Part shown: one piece after another, positions 49,820 to 62,337 of the stretch
How the letters are laid out: each line of letters starts with the position of its first letter
Numbering within the stretch: the first letter of the stretch is position 1
Position numbers and translations under genes: made by a program
The notes under the pieces: model-generated
Databases searched by the model: none
Seen by the model: only the letters and a program-made list of their open reading frames with translations
What the model was told of the DNA's origin: nothing
Assembly (NCBI GenBank): GCA_013368445.1
Contig: JAACJO010000001.1
Coordinates: forward strand, 1,550,001-1,614,000
From: Leucocoprinus leucothites
Lineage: Eukaryota; Basidiomycota; Agaricomycetes; Agaricales; Agaricaceae
Length of the DNA stretch: 64,000 nt
Reading direction: 5' to 3'

Positions 49820-52800
49820 ATGCACCATATCTTTACCCCCAATCACGTGCAACTCCTCAACGCCTGCTATCCCCCCTCCTCTGCCCTCCTAGCCGCTGCT
49901 CCTAATTACGCGCCCAATTCTCATGAACTCAGTCGTCTAACCTATTATGCGTGAGTAATATCCAATTGATGGAATACTGTCCCTCAACTCCGAACTCCCA
50001 CAGGTCTAATAATCGCGGTAAATTAACGAAACTGGGGGTTGAGCTAGAAAAGCGCCTGAGGACGGAATCCCGCAAAGCATGTAGCGGAAACCTCCGTATG
50101 AGAGCGTAAGTCTAACTACGAGATATTCTCAGCTGCTAACCGCAACGGTTGAATTAAGGTCTCTTTTGATTACGCTTTCAATCCTCCGCTCTCTGGCCTT
50201 GGAGTGTAAACGAGATATAGCACTCCTATCGCCTTCCCTAGTCAACTCCGTTGAGATAACTCTCACGACTATGACTTCTGATTTAGAAGTCGTCGTAAGA
50301 GCAGCCAGTGTTGTATGTCAATAATCTTTGCCCCGCTTTCCGTTACTTAAGAAAATCCTTTCCTTCAGTTCACCGCTTGGACTACATACACCGATGGTCA
50401 TCCAATAGGGGCTGATAGTGCGTTAACTGCCAACTACCTATCCTCCCTCCGCATCTTCGCCTCTCTCAGCCGAAACGACATCGATGACTCTGAGACCCAA
50501 AACCGGTGAATACAATGATCTCGGATATTCTCTAGGTTCCTTCTCATTTGACTATAGCACACGTTTAGTTGGCCTTTCGACTCTGACAGCAGCTCTTAAC
50601 TCAGAGGCCCTGTATAACGACTTTATTCAATTCCGAGCACAAGTTGCTGTCATTCTCAACCCAATCGTTTTCATCCTACTTCACTCCGAAGTTTCTACCC
50701 TTAATGAGCAGTACGTGTATTCATCGGATGATACATGGCGTCATTTTCACGGTTGCAGAGCTGTTGATGTCAAGGGTCGACTACCTATTTCACCTTCTCT
50801 TGCTGAATTCCGCCAGCGCCCAACATATGAGCGACGTGCCGCTTCAATTCACCTTCATATTGATGGTGAACGAGGACCATCAAACAATCAGGTGTCGGAT
50901 GCCGCACTCCGAGCCTTATTCTCCCTACTTAGCCATGCAAACAGCCCACAGCTTGGTTTTATCATGCAATCTACATTTGATAGCTTGGATAAGCTCACGG
51001 GTTGGAACAAAAATGACCATTGTTGCTGGCTGGCCCAGAGAATAGCTGATTGGGCTCAATATCAATATCGTTACGTTGTTCCCACTTGGCTCGTGGAACG
51101 TTTATTAGAAAATCAAAGCTCAACAGTTGTTACGCCCATGCACCATGCACTCACTGCTATGATCACCACCGTCCTCAATTCTCCTACCAGAATGATCAAC
51201 CTTTCGTCGTCCGATATCCTTTCAAACCTAACAGCGGTTCTCACCCGTCGATCAGGCATTGATCCAGAAGATACCCTCATCCCACCCCTCGAAAAATGCA
51301 TAGCGTCGCTCGGCACTCATGTTTATTACTCTGATCAAATCCAGGACCTAGCTGTACGTTTTTCAGGCTCTTAAGTTCATGACTGACACTGACCCTGACC
51401 TATTAGGGAGAACTTATCGGTCGATTGATTACGGCTGAAATCCAAGGAGTTTTGTCCAGCGGAAAACCTGGCTATTTCCGTGCACGATCAGCTGCTATTC
51501 GGGCTATTCTGGTCGCCCTCTCGGGCTTGATTAACACTGCCAACAAGTCTGATGCCATGAGTCAACATGCACCAAAATCACCCTCCAGGTCGAACTCCCC
51601 TCAGATGGCGGAACGTTCAAGTCGAGATCATGGCCAGGATAGCCGTGTGGCCAGGAGGACTCGAGTTCCTCCTGATATCTGGCAGGATACTCTGAGTTTG
51701 ATCTGTGACCGGGAAGTTGCTGTTCGGATGGAGTATACTAACGCCTTAGTGTGTTATATCTCTCATGAGATGCCCAAGTACGGCGATAGTCCCAATTTTG
51801 ATGGGACTAAACGCACACGAAAGCCAGCAGAAGGACCTCTTCTACAAGCAGCTAAAGCAAGCGCCTTTCTCCATCCTGGCGATGCCATAAACAAGCTTTT
51901 GAACGCATTGCATGCTTACTACTACATGCTTCTGACTTGTTCCATCCTCGGCCTCACATCGACCTCGTCCCCTGATACGTCTCCCCCAGCTACTGGCAAC
52001 TTGGCCTTGCCACACAGCTCGACACAGGAAGAAAATCTGTATGGCTCGTCAGCGCCCGACCGACGCTCGTCCATTTCTCCCTCCCAGATTACCGGTCGAC
52101 CTTCATTCTCACTGTCTCAGGGTCCCAGAGACAGAAAGGTCTCTCTGGTTTACAACTACGTTAAGCGTGCCCCGAGTCGTTTGTCGATTTGTCCAGCAGC
52201 ATCTTTCAAAGATATACAAGATGCTCTCAAAGTGCTCCAAACAGTGCAGGAACAAGTCCCTGCGCGAGGACTACTAGCTGGCATTCCAATGTTCCTGGCT
52301 CTGCAGCGAATGCTCAAGAGCTCAGATGAGAACCCCTCTCTCCTGAAATGGATATTTGCAGTGGACGAACTTCTGGCTAAAATCTGGCTTTCAATCGGAA
52401 CCGTTTGGAAAGTACCAGAGGTGGTTTTAATGGCGGAACAGGTGCGTTCCTTACTACATTCATCCCATTGGTGGAGCTTGATTGTTCGACAGGCTTTAGG
52501 GTCGATGACGGTATCGTTTATTGCAGCCCAGCCGTCCCATTCCGAGGACGCGTTCCTTACGTTACAAGATTATTCCTGGAATAAAGGGATTCCTTGGAGT
52601 CCTATTATTGGCGAGGCAGCGCTTGATGCCCTTGTTTCCAACGAAGGAGTACTTAGTACATTTGGTGTTGATAAAGAATCCTTGTCTCGACGTCTTTCTA
52701 TCCCGTGGAGTCCTGAAGCTGCTCTTAATGACTGTAAGTGCTTATCTAATCTTCTAACTGGATCTATCACTCATGCGAGGACTAGTTGATCGACTGTCTG

Positions 52801-53195
52801 GGTTCGACGCAACCGTGCGAGGTGACGGTGTTTCACCGCTACTCAGGATATCACCCGCCTTGATGCAGATGAACAACATGTCGCTGCAAAGCTTGGCCCG
52901 TTCCACGCGCGGTCTCGGAGTCGCCGATCTTCGTGAAGCTTTGGAAGGGAGGAGCAGTATGTCCAATCCTGCATTAGCGCGACCACCTTCTGTATCCACC
53001 CTGGATCATGCATCCTCTCTTGTCAGTGGCGAGAACGGTCTTAGACCTCAGTCACGCTCCAGATCCCGTCCAAAGAAACGGATTGCGCCTTCGGCCGCAG
53101 GAGAGGTTCGAGATGTTCTTTCAAAGCTTGGTATCGGGAAGCAAAATGGCAATCTTCTTAAAGCATCATTTGCTGCTTTGCAGAAGTCGGACTAG
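49820..53195 (+). CDS. EFR3: Efr3-like plasma-membrane anchor of PI4-kinase
   Basis: The start MHHIFTPNHVQLLNACYPPS, then NYAPNSHELSRLTYYA, NNRGKLTKLGVELEKR and TLSILRSLALECKRDI, matches the N-terminus of Efr3 proteins. It continues with HEAT-like helices (LVGLSTLTAALNSEALYNDF) through several exons, a Ser/Pro-rich central region (about 51540-52150) and a helical C-terminal part ending in SKLGIGKQNGNLLKASFAAL. Efr3 is palmitoylated and recruits the PI4KIII-alpha (Stt4) complex to make PI4P at the plasma membrane. The early cysteine in NACYPP could be an acylation site. Introns are about 50 nt, the last at about 52734-52780. Confidence 0.85.
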
Positions 53196-53494
53196 CGTTA
53201 GTACAACTCATAATTTATACTTCACGCATTCCTTTTTCAAACATGGTCTTTGGATATTACCATTCCTTTGCTCCGCACTCTTAATTAATAATATTAATCT
53301 TCCTGGTCAAAATTTCGACAACCCTGAAGTCGAGCACGTGAGATCAAATCACCTTGCTTGTTAGTCCGCGATTCGGATGCGTAGGCTATGATACTGAATC
53401 ACAAACACAATTTCCTTCAACATTGAGACCCAGGTTGCACATACTTCTGAACCAGTTCAGACCACAACAAGGGAGTTTCAACTGGGGCATTATC
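53196..53494. other. Intergenic region
   Basis: 299 bp between EFR3 and SLH1 on the same strand; AT-rich around 53285. Confidence 0.4.
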
Positions 53495-56400
53495 ATGACA
53501 AGTATTGCGACACACCTTCGTTCTCTAACCAATGATTCCAATGACGGACTTAAAACTCATGATCACTTTCGAAAGGATATCGATCAATGGCTTTCGTAGG
53601 GCTGACTCACATTTTATGGTGTTTCTCTTCCCTGAATAATTTCTAGGCATAGTAACATTATTTCATCAAGTCAAATCCTTGTGGATGAACTCGAGAGCGA
53701 GCCTGATGCCGATCTTCGCGAGAGTTCAGTGCTCGACGTATATCTGTCCGACGAGACGGCAGGAGAAGATGCAAACGAGCTGGTTCAAAGGCTCAGGAGG
53801 TATGTGTGACTTCGTCTGTCTACCTCTTGAAGATTGGTTAACAGCAAGTCAACACAGTAATCCGAACCATGACACCCTCATCCCGGAAATCCTCTCACTC
53901 CTTTCTTCCCAAGACGTCAACGAAACTATATCAGAGCAAATGGCTGAACTTGTAGGCTTCGATAACTTGGAATTAGCGATGGAATTACTGGAGAAGCGTG
54001 AGACTAGCAAGCAAACAGTGGGTCAGCTCCTTGGAGGTGTCTGAAGGTACTAAGTACCACCTAGATATCGCGCTATCTGTCCCGGAAGCGACACCAATGG
54101 CCTTCGGAATCTACTCCAAATGGTGCTCCTTCTCTTGATACTAAGCCAGGTATAAATTTGTCTTGATCATCCTGGGGATCTCTCTTTCTTGAACGAACCA
54201 ATCCTATGTAGACAGCGTGGATCTTTCAACGGAGGCCGCGAGAAGACGTATGGAGAAGTCATTTCAGGAAAGTGCAAGCAGACCACTTTTTTCTGGCACT
54301 ACGGTTCGTGGTTTCTGTTGAAAGGTTGCGATGTATCCTGACACCCACTAGCATGAGACACCTGAACTGCTCCCTCACGTCTATAGTTCATCAAATCTTT
54401 CTCAGAACAGCATGCTTTCGTCCACGGGGCACAAATACATGCTGCCCCTGGGAACTGAGAGGAAATACCACGAGGTCTCACTAACTAACATGCTACTGTG
54501 TTTGCGCTTACACAGCAATACAGGAATATGAAGAAGTCATAATACCACCCGCAAGACCGGTTCCACCTAAATCAACAGAAAGACTGATTTCGGTGTCTGA
54601 GCTGGATTCCCTGGCGAAAGGTTGTTTCCCGGTAAGCCTCGGGTTCTGGAATACAGTGACACTATTTCTGAGATTGAATCTCAAAGGGATACACATCTCT
54701 TAATCGGATCCAATCTATCGTTTATCCTACGGCATATGGCACCAATGAAAATATGCTTATATGCGGTCTGTTTAAATTTCCTGCCCAGAATATAATCTTA
54801 CATATCCTTTCCAGCTCCCACTGGTGCTGTATGAAGTTTCAAATTTCAGCGCATATTAGCGCCAGGCTCTGACCACAGTAATCAGGGAAAAACGGATGTT
54901 GCGATGTTGACTATCCTTCGCGTGATCGACCAGCACTGTTCACGGGCACCTCTCGGAACAGATCTCCGCAACAGGATTGACCGGGACGCCTTCAAGATTA
55001 TATACGTGTAAGTAGTATCAACCACTGCGAGTGTCTATGTTGAACCCCACAGTCCAGTGCTCCCATGAAGGCGCTAGCCTCAGAGATAGTTCGGAAGCTC
55101 GGGAGACGTCTGCGTTGGTTATCAATCGAGGTCAGGGAGCTGACTGGTATGAGATTTGCGATTTTCTCCAAACAAAACCATCTTGAAAATTTTAGGCGAT
55201 ATGCAGATGACTAAGGCCGAGATCGCTGTAACCCAAATTATCGTAACAACCCCAGAGAAATGGGATGTGGTAACAAGAAAGCCCACTGGAGAGGGAGAGA
55301 TTGCTTATGTGAGTATCAAAGCATTATTCTGCACCCATGAGCTACCCTCACCAATTTCTCAAGAGCTTGAAGCTTCTCATCATTGATGAGGTACATCTAC
55401 TCAACGATGAACGTGGTGCCGTCATTGAAACGATCGTTGCGAGAACCCTCCGTCAGGTGAATTTTTCGACAAACTAGAGGGCTTCTGACCAATGGTTATG
55501 TTCTTTTCAGGTGGAATCTAGCCAGTCTGTCATTCGTATTGTAGGGTTGAGTGCGACCCTTCCGAATTTCATAGATGTCGCGGAATTCCTAAGGTGAGGC
55601 AGTCAGCGTCAGTGGCTCAAACAACTTACAAGTCGTGCAGTGTATCGAAGTACAAGGGCCTCTTTTATTTCGATTCTTCATTTCGCCCTATACCACTCAA
55701 ACAGCATTTCTTGGGCATCAAGGGCAAACCCGGGAGTGCTTTATCACGGAAGAACCTCGATCGTGTTACTTATGAGAAGGTTTCGGATTTGGTAGCGCAA
55801 GGACACCAAGTGATGGTTTTCGTCCATGCCCGTAAAGAGACGGTCAAGGCAGCTATGGATCTGAAAGAGGCCTCTATCGCGAAAGGAAATGTAGAGGATT
55901 TTAGCTGCCAAGATCATCCGCAGTGGGCTTTGTTCCGCCGCGAGATCAGCCAGTCTAGGAACAAAGAAATGAAGCAACTATTTGATCACGGATTCGGAAT
56001 ACACCATGCTGGTATGTTGCGGTCGGATAGAAATCTAATGGAGAGGCTATTTGAGGCAAGAGCGATAAAGGCAAGCTTCAGCGTTCAATTTTACTGGCAT
56101 AAGCACCCACGATATAGTAGGTTTTATGCTGCACAGCTACTCTTGCGTGGGGTGTCAACTTGCCCGCACATGCAGGTGAGTCTACCAGTGAGTTCATCGA
56201 AAGGTTTCTTGACGGCGACTTGCTAGTTATCATCAAGGGTACTCAGGTTTACGACAGTTCAAAAGGATCTTTTCAAAATCTTTCTGTCCTTGACGTCCTC
56301 CAAGTTTTTGGCAGAGCTGGTCGACCGGGACTAGAGACGAGCGGAGAGGGATACATTTGTACACCGGATGACAACCTGACTCATTATCTTGAGGCCGTCA

Positions 56401-59400
56401 CATCTCAGGTGAGAAGGCAGCCTTGCCAGGGGACGTCAAGCACAAAAATTGACCTGCTTTTTATAAACATAGAATCCTATAGAATCACAGTCAGTTCTAT
56501 ATTTAATACTTGAAACACCCTTGCTCAGGTCTCCCAAGGTTCCGCAAGGGGCTTATTGACGCGCTTAACGCAGAGATTTCTCTGGGAACAGTGGCAAATC
56601 TTCGTGATGCCGTCCAATGGCTGGGATATACCTATCTGCATGTGCGGATGAGGAAGAATCCGTCTATCTATGGTTCGTGGCTGGGCGACTTCAATTCATT
56701 CACCTCAATATACTATTTTCAGGAATCGCCAGAGAGGATGTCATAGATGACCCACAGCTTGTCGGGAAGAGACGTGAGCTTATTGGTCTCGCCATCAAAC
56801 AGTTGACGGAGGCAAAGATGGTGGTTAAAGACCACAGAACCGACGGCTATACGGCCACAGAACTTGGCAGAATCGCCGCCAAGTACTATCTCAGGCACAC
56901 CTCAGTTGAAATATTCAACAAGGAATTCCGTCTCAAGATGTCGGAGGCCGATGTGCTGGCAATGCTGAGCATGAGTACGGAGGTGAACTTACATCTTATG
57001 GTTTCGGAAATATTGCGCTGACGCTTCCCAAGTTTGACCAAATACAACTGCGGGACTCAGAAACCAAGGAATTAGAGGAATTGATGAAGCAAGCGCCCTG
57101 TGAACTCAAGGTGTATTAAACCCCTGCATATACGTTTTGACAATTAACTCCTTATTAGCGAAAGGCTGAAACTGACGCCAGTGAAGAGAAGGACAGTGTT
57201 ACCACCAGCCAGGAAAAAGTCAATATCCTCCTTCAAGCATACATTTCACGAGAAACCATCGAAGACTTCGCTCTTATATCTGACATGGCTTACGTTGCTC
57301 AAAACGGCGGTCGCATCATTCGTGCTTTGCTTGAAATAGCATTCAGTCATAAATGGGCTAATGTTACGATGGTGTTGGTTGGGATGAGCAAAGCAATTGA
57401 AAAGCGACTTTGGCCTTATGAGCACCCACTCAGACAGTTTGAACTGAGGGCGGAGACGCTGTTCAAACTACAAGAATGGGCGGACGACTGGACTATTCAG
57501 GAGATCCTTACTCTGGATGCTCCTTCGTTAGGTCAACTCATTCATATGAATGAGGCGCAGGGACAGGCCATACTTAAGGCGGCAAAACAGTTTCCGTCGT
57601 TACAGATCGATTATCGCCTACGGCCACTCGGACACGATGTCCTCAACGTCTCTATCCATCTTACGCCGAGCTTTACATGGAACCCAAGATTGCACGGGAC
57701 GTCGGAGCCGTTCTGGGTTTGGATTGAGGACCACGAAGGGCTGACAATTCTCCAGCTGGCGCACATAATTATTCGACCTTCTACAGAAAGAATGAAATTG
57801 GACTTTATCATCACGATAACAACTGAAATCCGGCCACCCTTCCTGACGATACGGGTCGTCTGCGACCGTTGGATTGGAGCTGAGGATGAAGTGCAAGTTC
57901 CTCTGGACTCCTTAATAATGCCAACAGCATCAAGAAGCCATACCTCTGTGTTATCGTTACCTCTGCTATCTACTTCAATCGTGAAACAATCCGTGCTTCA
58001 AGCATCTCTCTCGCAGGCCATCTCGACCTTTGATGCTATACAGACACAAGCCTACTGGACTTTGATACACACCCACTATCACGCTCTAGTATGTGCACCC
58101 AGTGGAAACGGAAAATCCACACTGGCCAAGGTTTTAGCACTGTGAGTACGTTCTCTCCTTTGTTGCTGAAAGTCCTGATTATTTGCCATTAGAGTGGGAA
58201 CTGAAGAAAGACCTAATTTCTGGACCATGATCATTACACCTCATCATGGGAGCGCCCATGAGATGTATGCTGACCTAGAGCAAATATGTTCGGTGGCAAA
58301 CATTTCCCTTGAGCTTTCCTCATCGACGAGAGCTCTTTCACGACCACGGGGTAGACTGATACGCGTCGTCACTACAAAAACACTACTAGCGTCATTAACG
58401 TCTTTTGACCCTCTCAACGTAGTAGCTGGCCTCGATCTCGTCATCTGTGATGATCTTGAGCAACTCGACTCCACATACGAGTGGGCCGTCTGCCTTCTTC
58501 GACATGCAACCCAGTTCCATCCCACGCGATATGTTGGCTTCTCCGAGTCGCTTAATGACCCCACCGACCTAGCAGACTGGCTAAGCATTCACCCTGCCGC
58601 ACTCATTAGCTTCCAACCTCGTGACCGCGATCAGGTTCTCAGCTTCTCTATCCAACCTTTTACAATCCCCCATTCGGCTTCCCTCTACAAGGCCATGGCA
58701 AAGCCTGCGCATGCGGCCATCAAGACAGCACCACAAGGAGAGAACGCGATCGTCTTTGTCTCGTCCAGGGGACTGTGCCGCTCGATCGCGCTCAGCCTCT
58801 TGACTCAATGTATGTTAGAAATGGAGTCGACAAGAGGGTATCTACCTGAAAACGCCTCAGATGAGTACGTTGAGGATGTGTGTGCTCGATTACAAGATGC
58901 GTCCCTGGCAGACTTCGCGAGCAAAGGCATTGGATTTTTCCACGGTGGAATCAAGAAACAAGATCGCCTTTTGATGCTTGGTCTATTCGCAGAGGGCATC
59001 CTACGCGTGCTCATTGTTCCCCGCGACTCAGTCACGTCACTTCCTGTACGTGCTGCCGTCGTAGTTGTGATGGGCACCCAATATGTCAGCACTGGGGAGA
59101 CGTCGAATTTGGGAGATCGTCAAGTCCTAGATTACAGTCTTCCCGAAATTGTTCGCATGCAGAGTCGGGCTGTGCGACATTCTGGAGCCGGACACTTCTT
59201 TTTGTTCTGCCAAGCGGAAGCAAGGGATACACTGACCCGCTTTTTGAATGATGGGCTTCCTTTGGAGTCGGACTTGGCGGAAAGCCCAGTGGTGGTAGAG
59301 TGGATGAAGGCTCAGAAGGTGAACTGGGAGGAGAAGAAACAAGACTTGATTGACGCTCTCTCATTTTCTTTCCTTGCACGACGAGTGGTCACAAACCCTT

Positions 59401-59492
59401 CGTACTATGACTACTCTTCCGAAGACAGGAATGAGAGTCTATCCCGAATTATCGACGGACTCGTGGAGTCGGCCTCGGTTGTACTGGATTGA
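53495..59492 (+). CDS. SLH1: Slh1/ASCC3 Ski2-like helicase (ribosome quality-control trigger)
   Basis: Slh1/ASCC3 splits collided ribosomes in the RQT complex. It has two tandem helicase cassettes, each followed by a Sec63 unit. The N-terminal region ([20 protein letters not shown], then [20 protein letters not shown]) precedes cassette 1, which has Walker A APTGAGKTDVAM (spliced from three exons), [20 protein letters not shown] and VFGRAGRPG, all intact. The first Sec63 unit includes [20 protein letters not shown] and ends near 57900. Cassette 2 has [13 protein letters not shown] but [10 protein letters not shown] in place of DExH and [12 protein letters not shown] in place of QxxGRAGR, so it looks inactive. 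The protein ends soon after cassette 2, so the second Sec63 unit is absent or much shortened. The 14-nt exon 54815-54828 carries part of Walker A. Confidence 0.9.
54815..54828 (+). other. SLH1: 14-nt microexon inside the Walker A motif of SLH1
   Basis: The exon CTCCCACTGGTGCT is flanked by introns 54766-54814 (49 nt, ends TTTCCAG) and 54829-54885 (57 nt, starts GTATGA, ends ATCAG). Joined to G from the previous exon and GGA AAA ACG from the next it gives A-P-T-G-A-G-K-T, the P-loop of cassette 1. Skipping it would shift the frame. Confidence 0.85.
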
Positions 59493-59639
59493 TGAAGCCT
59501 TGTGAGATTTATGGTCTGCTTTGGCCGGGATTGGCACATAGCAGTTCATATAACCAGGACATCTATGTTTACGTACAAGCTATAGATACAAGGGAACGAT
59601 AGCGAGTCGGTCCGGGTAGGGATCTAATACACATACTCA

Positions 59640-61496
59640 TTACTTGAGGTATTTCTTGAGATTCTGTAATCGCTCTGCAGCAGCTTTGAGTGTATCGATG
59701 TCCTTGCAGAAGGCAAACCGTCCATATACTTCTCCGATGTTGGCGTGTTCTTCGCAATAAAACTGTGGCAGGGTGTGTCAAATACTTGCTAAAACGAATA
59801 AGAGTGCGACGCTACCTCGCTAACGGGAATGGAGGAAACACCAACTTCCATTGCAATGAACCAGCATGCTCTGTTTAAAATAAGCGCTTCTCAGCAAGGC
59901 GCACCTCGCACCACAGTGCACTTTACCTGAAATCACGACCACGACCCAAGACACTCTTGGGGAAGGGGTAATCCGCGGGGAAATCGAGATTGGAAATATC
60001 CTATACCCCACTCGTGAGTAAGTGACCAAAGGGTGAGGCAACCGCTGAACAGACCAGAAGAATGAAATAGCTGCCTTCGGCCAAAGTATACTTCGCACCG
60101 AGCCTATCAAATGCTTCGGCTAGAATAGCACGACGCTCCTCATACTGAGCTCGTTGGATTTCAAAGAAATTGTGCTTCTTGGCTTGCTCAAGGCCGGCCG
60201 CTGCCGCTTCCTGCAGGGGAGAGTTGGAGCAGAAGACAATGCGGGTGGTAGCAGCAAGCGTGGGTTGGATGATGTACTTGGGTGCAATAAGCCAGCCGAC
60301 ACGCCAGCCAGTTGCAGCAAACGCTTCTATAGTTGTTATCAGCAAGTCAGAAGGCAAGAATAGAGTGTAATTGATTCGGCTGAGGCACAACTCACTTCCG
60401 GCGGAACCAACCGTCACCGTTCGATCCCACATGCCTGGTATCGTTGCAAAGCGAACGTGTTCCTTCTTATCAAAGACCAGACAGTCATACTACAATGCTT
60501 TGTTAAAGAGGAGGATTGGGTGGCAATATAACTCAAACACTTACGACCTCGTCCGACATAACGAGTAAATTGAACTCCTCAGCAATTTTGGCAAGGGATT
60601 CGAGCTCGGCCCGCGTGAAGACTTTGCCAACGGGATTATGGGGGGTGTTAATGATTATCATCTTCGTGCGTGGAGTGATGGCACGCCTGTGAATGCAACG
60701 TATGGTGAGATTCGTCGATACACGAGAGGAGGATCAAGTGACATGCAAACATACCTGACCTCATCGATGTCAATGGACCAGTCGTCACTTGTAGGCTTCT
60801 CGATATGAGGAGCAGGCGGGTGTAGTGGAACATAGACCGGTTTACCCCCATTGAAGGTCACAGAAGGAAGGTATTGGTCGAAGAATGGCTCAAACATGAT
60901 GACTTCATCTCCTTGTTCAAGAAATGCTGTGAAGACAGAGTATTGACCTGCATGGAGCATCTGTAGATATTGTCTTGTGCATATGTATACTGGCGTACCT
61001 TCATTTGCACCGCTCGTGACCAAGATCTCGGAATCGACATCAAGGCTTCTACCAAAAAGTGGCTCATAGAAGTCCCTGATAGCTTCACGTAGACGGATGC
61101 GTCCACGAGGGTGAGAATAGTGGTTTGGTGCCACTGCATTGAGAGCTTCTTCAGCAGCTCGGGTAATCCACTTTGGGGGTGCAAAATTCATATATCCCTG
61201 CCCGAGATTGATGCAATCGGCGGGGAGGTTGGCGGCGCTGTTAGCATTAGCCGTGTGATCAGCTCAGGTTGCATGAACCAGAGTGCCTGTGCCTACTTGA
61301 AGATGGACCAAACATCCTCAGCGAGAGCCCTACCCTCTTTCAAGCGTGAAGAAAAGGGAATGAGATTGGATCGATCAAGAGTCTTAGAGGCACCGTTGGG
61401 AAGGGAAGACATTGTGCGATGAATAAAGCGATAGCGGGGTGGCAACGATCTGAGTGAAGAGAAGAACCGTGTTCGCATTTGTGGAGAAGAAATCAT
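59640..61496 (-). CDS. BNA3: Kynurenine aminotransferase / cysteine conjugate beta-lyase
   Basis: A fold-type I PLP aminotransferase that converts kynurenine to kynurenic acid. The core has NHYSHPRGRIRLREAIRDFY, SEILVTSGANEGQYSVFTAF, EPFFDQYLPSVTFNGGKPVY, the PLP-binding region NTPHNPVGKVF and VMSDEVYDCLVF, and the Schiff-base lysine in VGSAGKAFAATGWRVGW. The codon of that lysine is split by an intron. It ends ERLQNLKKYLK. The longest start (61496, or Met at 61478) adds a basic Ser/Arg N-terminus with RTRFFSSLRSLPPRYRFIHR, a typical mitochondrial presequence. An internal Met at 61412 (MSSLPNGASKTLDRS) would give a cytosolic form. Confidence 0.9.
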
Positions 61497-62337
61497 CAAT
61501 TATATGTATTTGGTTCGCTGTTGATCGCCTTCGGCTTTTCGCTTTTATCACGTCCGACGTTCTCCATCGCCCATGAGCGCTAGCCTTTGTAAGGAATCCA
61601 GCCACAATCTTACCTAGATGACTTCTGGGCTCCAACGCAATGTCTTGAACGACTTTATAGGTCCATGTGTACTTGTCCGTTTACTCTCGAGGAAGCCGCT
61701 CGTCGACCGCTCCGCTCCACTGAGGCCATGTGATCTTTCCTACAGGTTTTACGATCACAGCCTGCCTCTCGTTACCTCAGGCGCCCCGACGGAGCGCATC
61801 AATGGCTCCTATGTAAACATTCCCATTTGCAGAGCTCGAAGTGTGTGACATTCCAAGAGATGACAACATCATTCCGATCCATTTGGGGTTGCACCCTTAC
61901 TGGCTACACCCAAGTTCAACTAAGCCCAAAGTCATGATATACCGCCCAATACCGGTATGAGACCGAGCCTTATCCGCCATGATATACTATTGAACAGACG
62001 CGAAACTATCGCAGGTTCACTGTGGGCTTCTCCACACCGGGTCTTAAGCCGTCTTCAATTAGCACCTTGTGTCTGGTTTCCTCTCGGTTAATCCGACGAT
62101 GTATGCTTCGTGTTTCCGAAATGGCCCACATGAGCATTGCTCCATTCATCTTCGACCCTTTTGCAAGCTAGGTGATCGCACTGGACATCTCAGGGAGATC
62201 TCCCATTATGCTCAGTCGTCCTAGACGTACCAAAAACAGGCTATACTTTCCCTTGAACAAGAAATAAAAGCGAGTCGGGCTCAATGCTCGGTATACTGGT
62301 CCTGTTCATACGTGAATTGTGCCCTACAAACCTAGTT
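61497..62337. other. Divergent intergenic region BNA3 / ferric reductase
   Basis: About 0.8 kb. No gene seen. An upstream in-frame ATG at 62284 could extend the reductase by 18 residues. No confident iron-response (HGATAR) cluster could be assigned by eye. Confidence 0.4.

Noticed and set aside
54018..54064. A 26-nt intron (54039-54064) with TACTAAG branch in SLH1
   Set aside because: A 47-nt intron with donor GTGGGT at 54018 uses the same acceptor, is in the same phase and has normal length. RNA-seq would decide; the ordinary choice is preferred.
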